Numbered from the stretch's first letter, positions 12,581-25,164 are shown. The stretch is 64,000 nt of DNA from Caprella mutica (GCA_947561585.1 CANNZV010002303.1:40396-104395); one strand, 5' to 3'. The notes: a model not told the origin generated them from the sequence alone. Numbers and translations are program-made.

Positions 12581-13375
12581 CTGTGAAAATTAGTTATTTT
12601 AGTTTATTTGAAATATTGAGAAAGAATTAAACATTAACAAACACTACTAAAAATTATAAAATATATGGGTTTTGTAACCCATAGAAACTGCTTGTTTTCA
12701 CATAATTCTTCTTTCAGTTTTCACATAGCTAATATTGGTTTCTGCAGCCCAATTTAAGAAATTTAAAATCTCTGGGAGTGAAGCCCCAAAATAATTGGCA
12801 TTAATTGTAAATTGCCCTATTTAAAGTCACTGTCATATATGGCCCCACCATAACCCAGGAAAATAGTTATTTTAGTATATTTCATTATTTGAAATATTGA
12901 ATATTCTATGCCCCACCATAACTTTATCCCTGGGTACAGACAGTACAGTCACTATATAATATATTTTATAGCCTCAATATAACCACCACCCAAGGTGCAG
13001 TCACTCTATCTTATATGGCCATGTTTCAGAGGCTTGTAAATTGTAAGCCAATTTGAGCCAAATTTTACTAAAAATCTGAGCAAAGCCAAATTGGCTCATT
13101 TTTTGAAGATTTCAAGCCAAAATCAACATGGGAACATAGGAATTAATTCAAAATTTAATGCTAATTAGACATATCTGAGATTTGACCATTTCAAATGATC
13201 AAATCTAAGCCAATTAATTGGCTTTAACTGACATGCTGTTATACATGGTAACATGGTTATATGGCACCGAAATAACATTATTTTCAACTCATTTATAAAA
13301 TTTCAGGCTGGGAACATCATCATATAATTATCTACTTTATACTAATAGTTATGGCTTATAATTAAAATAACTCAC
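12581..13375. other. Intergenic or intronic, with a MITE-like block
   Basis: 13018-13250 is an inverted relative of blocks at 27710-27920, 28411-28550 and 29037-29200 (shared AGCCAATTAATTGGCTTTAA, AATTAATTCCTATGTT and CCTCTGAAACATGG). The internal AGCCAAAT and ATTTGGCT motifs are inverted. The remainder is AT-rich. Confidence 0.5.
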
Positions 13376-13493
13376 ATCAAAATCTGGTGAAATTGGAGGG
13401 GACTAACGCAGCTGCTGAGGGCCAGTGAGGGGACTGACTGCTGAAGAGCCTGGGGAGTTTAGCCAGAGCAAACTGTAGCCTGCTGAATATGAC
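13376..13493 (-). pseudogene. Decayed exon-like cassette B
   Basis: Minus strand: acceptor TTTTCACAG|GTC and donor GAT|GTGAGT. Its last about 35 bp match cassette A at 11098-11158, but GTCAGTCC there is GTTAGTCC here, giving TAG in the corresponding frame. Another frame stays open to a TGA next to the donor. Confidence 0.3.
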
Positions 13494-13785
13494 CTGTGAA
13501 AATAAGTTATTTTAGTACCTAGCTATATAATATATTTGCAATATTCTATGGAATGGTCCCACCATAACTTCCTCCTTGAGTGCAGACTCTGTGCAGTCAC
13601 TATGTAAATATTCTATAGCCTCAATATAATCACAATAAGTACAGTCACTCTATCTTATATTACCCCAAAGTAAGAATGATACTAACTCAATTATGAAATT
13701 TTAGCCTGAATACGGTACCTAGGTAGCATAAGTATCTAAAAGCTGAGCGGCGCACCACATTACGGCGCACTACAATACGGCGCAC

Positions 13786-14021
13786 CCAGTCTGTATTTTG
13801 TGGTAAATTCCACCGACATGTCGGTGGAATTTTTCCCCTTTGAAAATAATATTCTGGCTAAGTCGGTGGATTTTTAGCTATTAATTCCTATGTTACCATT
13901 AATTTTCGGTGGATAAATTGGGAAAATGTTGGTGGATCAGCCAAATTACTGGAAATTTATGGTGGATTTTTTCAGCTTTTTGAAAAAGTCAGTGGGATTT
14001 TTTGCACCAAATACAGACTGG
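13786..14021. mobile_element. Nested non-autonomous element with 8-bp target duplication
   Basis: Ends are CCAGTCTGTATTT and AAATACAGACTGG. It is flanked by CGGCGCAC (13778-13785 and 14022-14029). The uninterrupted target is seen in the related copy near 25220. An 8-bp duplication suggests hAT. Degenerate relatives occur at about 26600-26720, 27085-27260 and 27957-28080. Confidence 0.8.
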
Positions 14022-14181
14022 CGGCGCACCACTGTACTTTCTATTAATGACCTCAATGTGAAAAACTGTTATGTAGTTTGTTGTATCCGCTAGTTTGTTG
14101 TTCTGCACACTTCATGATTGTTTAATGACCTGGCAGGGGGGTTCGGGGGGCGGCACGCCCCCCGATACATCTACCTAACGG

Positions 14182-14408
14182 CCAAGTAATAAAGCATGTC
14201 CAAACTCGCCATTTTAATGGCGAGTTTGTGACAGTTATTTTGAGCCCTTCAAATGCAAATGGCGAGTTTTATCTATTTTTCTCCTATGCTACAATGTTAT
14301 TTTGGAGAGAATTTATGAAAATATGATCATTTTAGAGAAAATTTGTTGAATTTTGGAGAGAGCTGGAGAGACAAATGGAGAGTTTATGAGACATACTATT
14401 TTACTTGG
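14182..14408. mobile_element. Second nested non-autonomous element with 8-bp target duplication
   Basis: Ends CCAAGTAATAAAG and TATTTTACTTGG, flanked by CCTAACGG (14174-14181 and 14409-14416). The copy at 25168-25730 has a single CCTAACGG at this point. Relatives are at 28104-28326 and 29610-29790. hAT-like by duplication size. Confidence 0.8.
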
Positions 14409-14732
14409 CCTAACGGCTAACTGATAAGTTTTTATTTACATCTCAGACTGAAAGTTTACAATAGTTACCCCATAAAATTACAATTACTGTTTTCTATGAT
14501 GAATTTTATTTTCTATTCCAAATTAAACATCTCAATCAAATAATTAAACTGTGTAGTATAAACATTGGATTCAGGTACCAATTTGATACGACAATTACCT
14601 ATCAAATTCACTCCATTTGTCATTAATCTGTATTCAAATTACCTATCTAATAGAATGTACAGTGGTGCGCCGTAATCTGGTGCGCCGTACTGGTGTGCGC
14701 CGCTCAGCTTTTAGATACGTATCCTAGGTAGT

Positions 14733-16495
14733 AAGGTAACTAAACCTAGGTACTCATTTTGGGCTACCTAACTTGTCAACATTATAACTTACCTTAAAAG
14801 GACGTGAATAAACACTTAATGGATACTTTCACACATATTATTTGATCAAAATCACTAATTTAGAAACCAAATTAGTGGCCTTGTTTGAAGAAAATAGGTC
14901 CAGCTTAACAAGTTAACAGCACAGTACAAAAATTTGAACCTAACTCGCCGTTAACATTTAATAAATTGCGGAAAAGTTCAGTGAGTGGATACTGAATGGA
15001 ACAATTTTTAAATAACAGTTATAGATAAAGGGCAAGCATTATTTGGTTAATTTTGGAAGAAATAACACCACACTATCATTAATATCATAAACTACACTTT
15101 AAAATGAATTTAACATTAATCATCTAGGTATTTTAGGTAAATAATTTTATAAATTCGGCTTTTCCGCGTCAGATATAAACACAATTTATTTAAAATAAAA
15201 AAACTTCAAAGAGTCTGAAAATGATTAATTTAAGTACAGAATCGGATTCGGAAGGTTAAAAATAGTGTATGTACATGTTTGAATTATCTCAAACACTCCA
15301 TTTTAAAAATATGAAAACTTTGTTATTTTAAAAAGTTCATTTTTTGAAAACAATCTTGTACAGCTTATCTGACATCAAAAATCGATTAAGGAAGCTCATT
15401 TTAGTCAGATTTGGTACCTTTTGAACTGATAACCGTTCGAAATTGGCTGAAATTTTGACATTTGAGTTTCAAGAAAAAAAAATTGTGCTTAAAATTGAAG
15501 ATTCTCAACTGGTCATAATTTTTTTTAATAATGTTTGATTTCTTTGAAACTTTAGGTACGGATAGATTTTTGGCCGTAGATCACGAATGTGTTTTCCGTT
15601 TTCTGAAATTCATTGTGATTTTCGAAATATAAGAGGGTTTTCAAATATAGGTGTGGTTTCGACACCCCCTTTCAAATTCGAAACTATTTTTATAAAATTG
15701 TAGCATAATAATGAAAGAATACAATGAACTTAATCGTGTTCGAAAATCCAAATACATTCGAAATTTAGAGACGTTTAAATAATTGAACATCTCTTATCGT
15801 TCGAATCAAGTGAAATTTCGAAAAAAAATCACGAATAAAATGAATTTTGATAAGGTATTTGAATAATAATCCGCAATCAGATTCTTGAAAAATTAATCAA
15901 TGAAGGAGTTATGAGGGCAAACGCGCATCGACCCAGTGTCCGAAAGCCGATCGAGTAATTCAGAAAAGAGTTAGACTAGATGATGCGGATTGATGAGTTC
16001 TTCCATACAGTAAAGAAAAAATAAATTCAGACAATAAACAAAAAAGTAATTTAAGAAAAACCTTTAAGCAGGTCAATCACAAACCAGTCATGCTAATCTA
16101 ATTAGCTCAGTAGATATCAACCTCACTTTGTGGGGTGTATTAGAAAAGGAAGGAAGAGTTAGGACACTCATCCGATTTTTCTTCGAACGCTGATCATGAA
16201 ACTATATTCAAAATGGTCGAAATCCAACCAGAAGTGATTCAAAACCTGTTTTAAATACAGGTGTAATGGAAGATTTTTTTGAGCTTTAAAAAATATCGCG
16301 ATAACAGATCGTTCAAAACAATTGAAATAACCATTTTCGGGAATTTTAGACGCAACCGGAACGTTCAAGAGTATCAATAAAGTTCTAGGTTCCATATTTA
16401 GGACATTATGACCATTCTAAAAACAGGTCACTTCATTTAGACTTATAAAGCTTTGGGGGTAAAGTGCTTCTGGAGTGGACAATATCAATGTATAA
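14733..16495. other. Non-coding region
   Basis: No gene or repeat recognised. 15300-15900 contains several TTCGAAAT-type motifs in both orientations but no clear structure. A 75-codon minus-strand frame at 16168-16395 matches nothing I know. Confidence 0.35.
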
Positions 16496-18858
16496 TGTAT
16501 AACACTCTACTGGTTGGTGCTAATCTATTGGTGTGTTACTTCGTATATCCTGTAGTAATCCGTTGGAGTGTTACCTCATGTAACCTTTAGCACTCTATTG
16601 GTGTGCTACCTCGTGTATCCTATAGCACTCTATTGGTGTGTTATCTCGTGTATCCTATAGCAATCTATTGGTGTGTTATCTCGTGTATCCTATAGCAATC
16701 TATTGGTGTGCTACCTCGTGTATCCTATAGCAATCTATTGGTGTGTTACCTCGTGTAACCTTTAGCACTCTATTGGTGTGTTACCTCGTGTATCCTATAG
16801 CAATCTATTGGTGTGTTACCTCATGTATCCTATAGCACTCTATTGATGTGTTATCTCGTGTATCCTATATCACTCTATTGATGTGTTACCTCGTGTATCC
16901 TATATCACTCTATTTGAGTGTTACCTCGTGTATCCTATAGCACTCTATTGATGTGTTACCTCGTGTATCCTATATCACTCTATTGGTGTGTTACCTCGTG
17001 TATCCTATAGCACTCTATTGGTGTGTTTCCTCATGTACCCTATAGCACTCTATTGGTGTGTTACCTCGTGTATCCTATATCACTCTATTGGTGTTTTACC
17101 TCGTGTATCCTATATCACTCTATTGACGTGTTACCTCGTGTATCCTATAGCACTCTATTGGTGTGTTACCTCATGTATCCTATAGCAATCTATTGGTGTG
17201 TTACCTCATGTATCCTATAGCACTCTATTGGTGTGTTACCTCGTGTATCCTATATCACTCTATTGGTGTGTTACCTCATGTATCCTATATCACTCTATTG
17301 ATGTGTTATCTCGTGTATCCTATAGCACTCTATTGGTGTGTTACCTCGTGTATCCTATAGCAATCTATTGGTGTGTTACCTCGTGTATCCTATAGCACTC
17401 TATTGGTGTGTTACCTCGTATATCCTATAGCAATCTATTGGTGTGTTACCTCGTGTATCCTATAGCAAGCTATTGGTGTGTTACCTCATGTATCCTATAG
17501 CACTCTATTGGTGTGTTACCTCGTGTATCCAATAGCAAGCTATTGGTGTGTTACCTCGTGTATCCCATAGCAAGCTATTGGTGTGTTACCTCATGTATCC
17601 TATAGCAATCTATTGGTGTGTTACCTCATGTATCCTATAGCAATCTATTGGTGTGTTACCTCATGTATCCTATAGCACTCTATTGGTGTGTTACCTCGTG
17701 TATCCTATATCACTCTATTGGTGTGTTACCTCATGTATCCTATATCACTCTATTGATGTGTTATCTCGTGTATCCTATAGCACTCTATTGGTGTGTTACC
17801 TCATGTATCCTATATCACTCTATTGATGTGTTATCTCGTGTATCCTATATCACTCTATTGATGTGTTACCTCGTGTATCCTATATCACTCTATTTGAGTG
17901 TTACCTCGTGTATCCTATATCACTCTATTGATGTGTTACACCGTGTATCCTATAGCACTCTATTGGTGTGTTACTCGTGTATCCTATAGCACTCTATTGA
18001 TGTGTTACCTCGTGTATCCTATATCACTCTATTTGAGTGTTACCTCGTGTATCCTATATCACTCTATTGATGTGTTATCTCGTGTATCCTATTGCACTCT
18101 ATTGGTGTGTTACCTCGTGTATCCTATAGCAATCTATTGGTGTGTTACCTCGTGTATCCTATAGCACTCTATTGGTGTGTTACCTCGTGTATCCTATAGC
18201 AATATATGTTGGTGTGTTACCTCGTGTATCCTATAGCACTCTATTGATGTGTTACCTCGTGTATTCTATACCAATTATATTAGTGTGTTACACCGTGTAT
18301 CCTATAGCACTCTATTGGTGTGTTACTCGTGTATCCTATAGCACTCTATTGATGTGTTACCTCGTGTATCCTATAGCACTCTATTTGAGTGTTACCTCGT
18401 GTATCCTATAGCACTCTATTGATGTGTTACCTCGTGTATCCTATAGCACTCTATTGGTGTGTTACCTCATGTATCCTATAGCACTCTATTGGTGTGTTAC
18501 CTCGTGTATCCTATAGCACTCTATTGGTGTGTTATCTCGTGTATCCTATAGCAATCTATTGGTGTGTTATCTCGTGTATCCTATAGCAATATATTGGTGT
18601 GTTACCTCGTGTATCCTATAGCAATATATTGGTGTGTTATCTCGTGTATCCTATAGCAATATATTGGTGTGTTATCTCGTGTATCCTATAGCAATATATT
18701 GGTGTGTTACCTCGTGTATCCTATAGTAATATATTGGTGTGTTACCTCGTGTATCCTACAGCAATCTTCTGGTGTGTTACCTCGTGTATCCTATAGCTTT
18801 TTTATTGGTGTGTTACCTCGTATGTCCTTTAGCAATATATATTGTTGTGTTACCTCGG
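16496..18858. repeat. 35-bp minisatellite, about 67 copies
   Basis: Unit TATTGGTGTGTTACCTCGTG followed by TATCCTATAGCACTC. Variation is at a few sites (GGTGTG/GATGTG/TGAGTG, AGCAATC/AGCACTC/ATCACTC). Overlapping 60-120 codon frames arise because the unit lacks stops in its preferred frame and three units (105 bp) restore phase. They are not genes. Confidence 0.98.
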
Positions 18859-20025
18859 CTAAACAACAACAACAACAATTTTTTTTTTATTTAATGCATA
18901 AGATTTATTTATTTATTTATTTAATGCACAAGATTTATTTATTTATTAATTTATAAATACAATATTTAAATGGATTTGGAGTTGGGCACACTTTTTTGTT
19001 GGTCACCCTGTATAATTATTAGTTTCTATTTCCTTAAGTGCATCCCAATAATCAGAACGAAATTCTGGGCCAACGCTATCATTCCGGTATATTGGGCCAG
19101 CAAAGGCCCGACGTTGACCCACCTCACGGATGTCAACCGGCCCTGAACAATATAATCACGTATAAACGAATTATTGGTACCGGCAATACTTAACGTTGCC
19201 GCTGCCATTCATGTCTACGGCCAGTACAATTCCATATATAAGAGGTATATTAATTAGATTACGTTATACAGAACACGTGAAGACAGCAGTTACTTCTAAA
19301 AATGTGGTAACTGACTAATAACTGTCATACAAATACATTTTACAGATCGAAGTCATCAAAAAAATAGAACTGTTTCCAATACAAACTCAATTCTATATAA
19401 TTATTTTACTTACGCTATTTTAACCAAATAATATTATTTCTATTTTAATTTAAATAGAAAGTATGATTTACAATGTGAAAAATTATTTCAAACGAAAAAA
19501 TAACTTTTCATTCTAAATATATGAATTAACTAACGTCCAAGCTCATTTTTATGAATGAAATAAATAAAGTGTTAAATTAATAATTGAAGGGATAACAGGC
19601 CCATTTACACTAAATTGCCAGAAGCGGCTACAATTTCAAAGATATACTTAATTGAGGATAATAAATTGGCTATTTGGTGTGATCAAAGTTGGGAGAGATA
19701 GTTTGCACCTAACTCCTCTGGTTGTCTGGCGGTAACTGCCAGATAGAACCAGTAGACTAGTAAAATAAATATACTGGTACATCAAAAAATCACTGGATTG
19801 GTTAAACAATGTTTTCCTTCATTGGACCAGACTGTTTGGAAACCGTTGGCCTAATGTCGTTTTCATTGCATTGGCTCAGTGTGAAATAGCACCGGCGTGC
19901 CAATACCCGATCCATTACCTACTTTGCTAACATTTACGGACGTTGGCTCCTGGATAGAGCACCTGAGGGCTCTATCCTGGAGCTGTCTGTGGTGAATTAG
20001 AGCAGTTGCAGTTTTATAGGATAGC
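18859..20025. other. Mixed region with a mariner-type end
   Basis: 18870-18960 is CAA- and TTTA-rich. Near 18985-19018 CTTTTTTGTTGGTCACCCTG followed by TATAATTATT resembles the end of a Tc1/mariner element. A 60-codon minus-strand frame at 19026-19208 (MAAATLSIAGTNNSFIRDYI) has coding-like composition but no family I recognise. The stretch from about 19975 belongs to the dispersed gene-like family. Confidence 0.35.
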
Positions 20026-20033
20026 ACTAGGGT

Positions 20034-20531
20034 CATAGTAAACAGAATAGTATAGTACCCCAGTTACATGTATTATTCAAATTTATTCTGGGTAGGCTGT
20101 GACGTCATGTATGTAAGCAAGAGGTCACGTCATAGTAAACAGAATCACTGTGGGTCACGTGGAAGATGGCGACCAACGCGACCGATCTGACTAATGATCT
20201 AATTATCTTGAATAAATCGTTTTCTTCAAGACTAAAAATTTGTTACTATTTTGGGTGTAAAAAGACCAGTAGCAATTTCATCAACAGTCATTTTTTAATT
20301 TTCGTCCGTATGACTATAAAGATTGGATAATAGCATGCGGTAATGTGGAATTTAAAAAAATATCACCGAAAACGTTATTCAACAAAAGTTGGGTGTGTTG
20401 CAGCCATCTTTTGTATTTGTACTGTACGTACAAACGTACGCACGATTGTTGACATGTGACGTCACAGCCTACCGGGACACGCGTAATATCCCCCCTATAG
20501 CTCTGGGATACTATACATTCTCTGTACTGTG
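20034..20531 (+). mobile_element. P-superfamily-like non-autonomous element
   Basis: Flanked by a perfect 8-bp repeat ACTAGGGT (20026-20033 and 20532-20539). Ends CATAGTAAACAGAATAGTAT and, read inward from the right, CACAGTACAGAGAATGTATA are related, with subterminal GTAGGCTGTGACGTCA on both sides. P elements make 8-bp duplications and encode a THAP domain, which is present inside. Confidence 0.7.
20166..20410 (+). pseudogene. THAP zinc-finger domain remnant
   Basis: The frame from ATG 20166 reads MATNATDLTNDLIILNKSFS and then CYYFGC. After one frame shift in a T run near 20290 it continues FRPYDYKDW, ACGNVEF and SWVCCSH. Spacing of CxxxxC, the tryptophan and the later CxxH fits the C2CH THAP finger that P-element transposases use to bind DNA. 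No catalytic region follows before the element ends, so this is a non-functional or DNA-binding-only fragment. Confidence 0.6.
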
Positions 20532-20800
20532 ACTAGGGTTGTGCTCTTCAATCACGAGTCTTAGGTTTTTGTGTTAGGATGACTGGTTTACTATCTCTTC
20601 TTCATTTTCCTCTTCGATCCGTGAGTGCAATCACCGGATATATGTATACTTCTTCGTCACATTCTTTGGTAAGTGACTGCATTCACTGAGTAGCTTTCTT
20701 GCATCCATGAGCTAAACACCGATATGTGGTATTTGTCTTTGCTCATGAATCTACTCTCCCATAATAAAATTACATTTTGAAATCAGTGATTTGACCTCCG

Positions 20801-21932
20801 ATTCTGCAGCAGAGCAGACGTGAAAACCCCTACGTAATTAATTAATTAAGCGACTATATTTTTAATATCTTTCTCACTAAATTATCTTTAGTATCACAAT
20901 ACTTTTTCGTACTATTGGGTAACACAAAGTATTAAAAACTTTAAAAGAATGAAAAATATATGGCAAACCCTAAATTTTGCACGGTTATTTCAGGGTACAA
21001 GAACATGATTATTATCTTGTACCCTGGTTTATTTAACATATTCATATTTTTTCCCGGACACTGGAAATGATATTTAAGATAATATGATGGATTAACAATA
21101 ATTTATTTATGATATGAATTATTTTAGCTGAAATCAATTTATTTTGAGAGAAAAAAGTTTTAGATAACCAAAGTCGTATCAAAATTTTGATAGATAGCAT
21201 TAGATGAACTTCACAAAATATCTACTATCGTCTACTGTGTAAATAATAATTAACCGAATCAGAGATATGCAAACACTAAACTAGCTATTAAATGATTTTA
21301 AAATGAATATTAGCTAATAACTACATATTAATTATGAATATCACACGCATATGTTAAGATGTACAAACATTTTTTGAATAACGTGTATGGCAATACAACA
21401 ACATGACGTCTAAATCGTTTTATAATTAGATGGCGCTTTTTCTATTTAAATCAAATTTTATTTTTTTACTAATCATTATTTAGTAGAAAAAGGTTTATTG
21501 AATAGCATAATAAACTATTCTGATTCTATAATGTATATAAAAGTAATAAACGTTTTTATTTTTAATCGTCATACATCTCATCAGTTAAACGGACACTCTG
21601 ATTGTAATTTTAACTGAAATTACTTATATTTTTGAAACAATATTAAAAATAATTGGAAACATCGAATTGTAAAAAACCTAAACCATGAAAATGTTTCTAA
21701 GTCTTGTTATAGACGAAAATAACTGAAACGTGACGATAATTTGAGAGTGGTGATGCAAGGAGCCCTTACCCTACGTACCAGAAGTATGGATAGTTAAATT
21801 ACACAAATCATGACAAATGTTATAGGTACTAGCTATGGAGAACACTATTATTACTAATAATTTATTAATTATTAATAATAATTGAATATATAAAATTTTA
21901 TATAAATAAATTTTTAAATATTAATAATAGTA
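20801..21932. other. AT-rich, nothing recognised
   Basis: No long frames and no repeats seen. Confidence 0.4.
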
Positions 21933-22047
21933 GGTACTACCCTATAAACAACATATATCGATTCGATTTCTTTTCGATTGCCTGGGATCTCGAATCGATG
22001 GATTGTTCCATCGAATCGAAATACCGTTGTTTGTAGGGTACCTAATA
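21933..22047. mobile_element. Small palindromic MITE
   Basis: Ends ACCCTATAAACAAC and GTTGTTTGTAGGGT are inverted, with ATCGATTCGATT and AATCGAAAT further in, giving a hairpin centred near 21995. Target duplication unclear in the AT-rich flank. Confidence 0.5.
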
Positions 22048-22645
22048 ATTAATAAAATGGAAACGCTATCATTGACTGGTTTAATTAGTTAATACGTAAC
22101 ATAATATTATACATTAAGTTTTGGATCAGGTGTACTACTGTACCTATGAAGCATATGTATAGATGATCATGCAATGTGATATTTTCTAAAAGGTGGTGAA
22201 AATTTCCAAAAAAAATGGCTTATAAAAGCTTAAGATTTCTTATTTTGGCCAGCTACCACTCTGCTGCCTATTTGGGATATATATTATATATATATTATAC
22301 ATTTTGGCAGCGTTAAGCTGTCATATTATAATTCTGCTGGTTCCTACCTTAGTGAGTACGTCCCATAGAGTTATGATAAACCTCTCTAGAGAGATGAAGT
22401 GTTGCAGTGATTGCAGGACGCTAAGAAAGACGGTGTAAAACCTTATTTTGATTCAGTTATATCATTTCTCCATTAAATTTTGTTTGGCCACTGACTCACC
22501 ACTTGGTACGTCCGTTACGCTTTCAGTAATTAGATATAAACAAATTCAGTATGCATGATACCACAAACCAAACATATTATTAATGTCTTATATATTTTAA
22601 ACCTTTTATTTTCATTGTGTGTTTCAATTTGATTATATTTAGTAA
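22048..22645. other. Non-coding
   Basis: Short (AT) stretch near 22280. No gene seen. Confidence 0.4.
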
Positions 22646-23235
22646 AACGTGAGGCAATTGAAAGTGGGAGAAATGAAATAGGGGGAATGGAAGGTGGGAG
22701 AAGAGAATGTGGGGGATAATAATTTTGGGAAATGAAGATGGAAGAAGTAAAGATGGAAGTAGTATAGGTGGGGAATGTGAAGGTGGAAGAGGTGTAGATG
22801 GGGGAAGTAGAAATGGGGGAAGTGAATTTGTGGCAAGTGTAAATGGTGGAAGTGTATATGCTGAAGAGTAGATGGTGGAAATGTTGATGGTGGAAATGTT
22901 GATGGTGGAAATGTTGATGGTGGAAATGTTGATGGTGGAAGTGTAACTGAAGGAAAGGTAGGTGGTGGAAGTGTATAAGTGGTGAAAGTGTACTTGTAGA
23001 AAGTGAAGATGGGGGAAATGTAGGTGGTGGAAGTGTGAGTGGTGAAAAGTACTAGGAGGAAGTGAAGGCGGGGGAAATGTAGGTGGAGGGAGTGAAGGTG
23101 GGGGAAATAAAGGTTTGGGAAAAGTAGGTGGAGGAAATGTAGGTGGGTGAAATGTAGGTGGAGGAAGTGAAGGTGGGTGAAATATATGTGAGGGAAGTGA
23201 AGGGGTGTGTGTGTGTGTGTGGGGGGGGGGGAACT
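22646..23235. repeat. Purine-strand degenerate minisatellite
   Basis: Almost the whole + strand is G, A and T with very few C. Degenerate units of about 15-17 bp have the form GGTGGAA(A/G)TGTAGAT. It ends in a GT run and a run of ten G (23221-23230). Minus-strand frames rich in His, Phe, Ser and Pro come from this composition. Confidence 0.9.
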
Positions 23236-23629
23236 GTGGAGCTAAAATCCAACTTGGTTTAAAAAAAATGTTGCATTATAGTGATAAACTGATAATATCC
23301 ATCAGTTGGTCTGTCACAAAATACGTTAAACAGACATTGTATCAATACTCAATAGTACCTCATAAAGTTGGTGTAAACCAAATTAATGCCTCCAATATAT
23401 TATTTATAAGGGATAATCTATATATTTTATAAAATAAGCCGTATCAGTCCGTCACAAAATGGGTTAAACATACATTCGATCAATATCGCCCCATAAAGCT
23501 GGTGCTATTCGAGTACGTGATGTGACCAAGATAATTAAATACAAATGATATTATTTTCATAAGCATGTTACTAAAAACATTTACTGCGTTTTATACGTTT
23601 TCTGTCTAAATAGGAGTTTTTTTTTTAAT
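23236..23629. other. Non-coding
   Basis: Two similar segments (about 23280-23380 and 23440-23500) share CGTCACAAAATGGGTTAAAC-like and CATAAAG(T/C)TGGTG motifs. No gene recognised. Confidence 0.35.
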
Positions 23630-24032
23630 GCACAATATAATTGTTCATTAATATTATATATATATATATGAATGATATTTGAACTAATATAAATATGATA
23701 TTGAAGCAAATAAGTTCGAAGTCTCATATTAATTTTATATCGTAGCTTTATCTGAATTGCAGTGTTGGGACAGAAGATGTGATATATGCTTCTGTCTTTA
23801 TACACGAATGAATCACACTTAGAACTTACTATTTTTATCCATTACACATGATATGAGATTTTCGATCTCTGTAGGGGCAGAAGATATCAATCAATCGTAA
23901 CAAAACTTTAAAGACGCATTACATACATATAATAAAATATACCTAATATATATATCTTCATTACCAAACATTTTTTTTATCAAAACATTCTTGTTGATTC
24001 TCATCCCGTGGAATTTCCACGGGTCTTGCTAG
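23630..24032 (+). mobile_element. Helitron-type 3' terminal region
   Basis: Ends with a hairpin CCCGTGGAA-T-TTCCACGGG (24005-24023), five bases, then CTAG (24029-24032) followed by T. That is the expected Helitron 3' end. The preceding about 345 bp are almost identical to 30968-31316, which lacks this terminus. Confidence 0.6.
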
Positions 24033-25164
24033 TGTAGATATAATAATATAAGCGTTAATCCAGATAGAATTTAGGCCAAATTATATCAAAGCAATAGGTA
24101 TATATAATACCACATTCCAATATTTTACTCTATTTAAATGTTTAATAAAGCCAAAGAAGGTGCACAGTTGCTTCGTAATTCTCAGCCGAAGCTACAGTTC
24201 ACCTTTATCATAAATTAATATCACATTTTTGTAGAGAAAGTTGTACGTTCTGAAGAAAGAAATCCGATTTTTTTTTATTAGAACCATTAGCCATCCTTTT
24301 TATAAGGAAAATCATCCAGTTTAAACGCTATGCTTGGAGGAAAATTCTGTGTTTGTTACTTTAAATTTATTTGAAAGTCTGAAAGTGAAAAAGTACCTAG
24401 TGTAATTTAAATTGTATCTTTTCTGTGTCAATAAGTAAATTACCTATTATATAATTCAGTGTTTTTGAAACTTGGGTACCTACCTAGTCAGCTTACTGTT
24501 ACTAGGATAGGCTTAGGAGGAAAACAAGTTACCTTCTACCTAACTACTTAATGGAGGTAGCTTGATAGAACTAGAAGTGTAAAACCTAGGCACTAATGGG
24601 TAATGTCTTCCAGTTTTCTGAAAGAAGTTCGGTAGCTACATTTTGGATAATCGGAAAGAAATTGAAGCTTCTATCATATTCTAGTTAAGTAACTAGGTTA
24701 CTAGGTAAGGTACCTACCCACTACCCCAGCCCCATGCAGTCTGTATCTATAGGTGAATTTTTTGTTTTTCCACTTGCAAAATATTCAAGTCTGCAAGATG
24801 TTCAGTAGGCCTAAGCCCAATTGAATGAATTGATGACATATTGGACAATTTTGTTTCCAAAGAGTTCCTATTCTGTAATCTGTCTCCAAAATTTTCAAAT
24901 ACCTAGGTATGCCAAGGCCTAGTTTCAGAGAATGTTCATTGAGTCACCAATAGGCTATATCTTTTTTTTTTAAATAAGTCGACAAAAAAAAGTAATGCAG
25001 TCGCCAGTCGTCAAAAGTTAATTCCAATTTTGATAGGCCACAGTCTTCAATTTACCTAGATATATTTTATACCAACCTAATTATCATTTATCACAAGTAA
25101 ACATACCATAATATATAATTGAGAGCGTATCAGCCAATTAGAGAATAGAGAGAGCCTCAGAGAG
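24033..25164. other. AT-rich non-coding
   Basis: No gene recognised. CCTAGGTA-type motifs are frequent (24470-24920), as around 13720 and 14720. Confidence 0.35.

Larger units (their letters stand above)
13727..14722. mobile_element. Mutator-like TIR element with two nested insertions
   Basis: Starts CATAAGTATCTAAAAGCTGA and ends with the near-complement CTCAGCTTTTAGATACGTAT, followed inward by GGCGCACCA-type repeats. It is flanked by a perfect 9-bp direct repeat CCTAGGTAG (13718-13726 and 14723-14731). Nine-base duplications are typical of the Mutator superfamily. No transposase frame. A shorter copy lies at 25168-25730. Confidence 0.8.
19990..20800 (-). pseudogene. Copy of the dispersed gene-like family, split by a P-like element
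   Basis: On the minus strand, 20760-20540 holds AGCTCATGGATGCA, AAGCTACTCAGTGAATGCAG, GTGATTGCACTCACG and GGAAAATGAAGA, in the order seen at 9342-9600, 45380-45820 and 57640-57840. The block containing GATAGCACTAGGGT continues at 20010-20033 after the inserted element. Reading frames are broken. Confidence 0.65.

Noticed and set aside
16988..18411. Eight overlapping + strand ORFs of 65-123 codons rich in Tyr, Cys and Leu
   Set aside because: All lie in the 35-bp minisatellite and repeat its translation in rotating frames; three units restore phase.
22639..23252. His/Phe/Ser/Pro-rich minus-strand ORFs
   Set aside because: Composition of the purine-strand repeat, not a protein.
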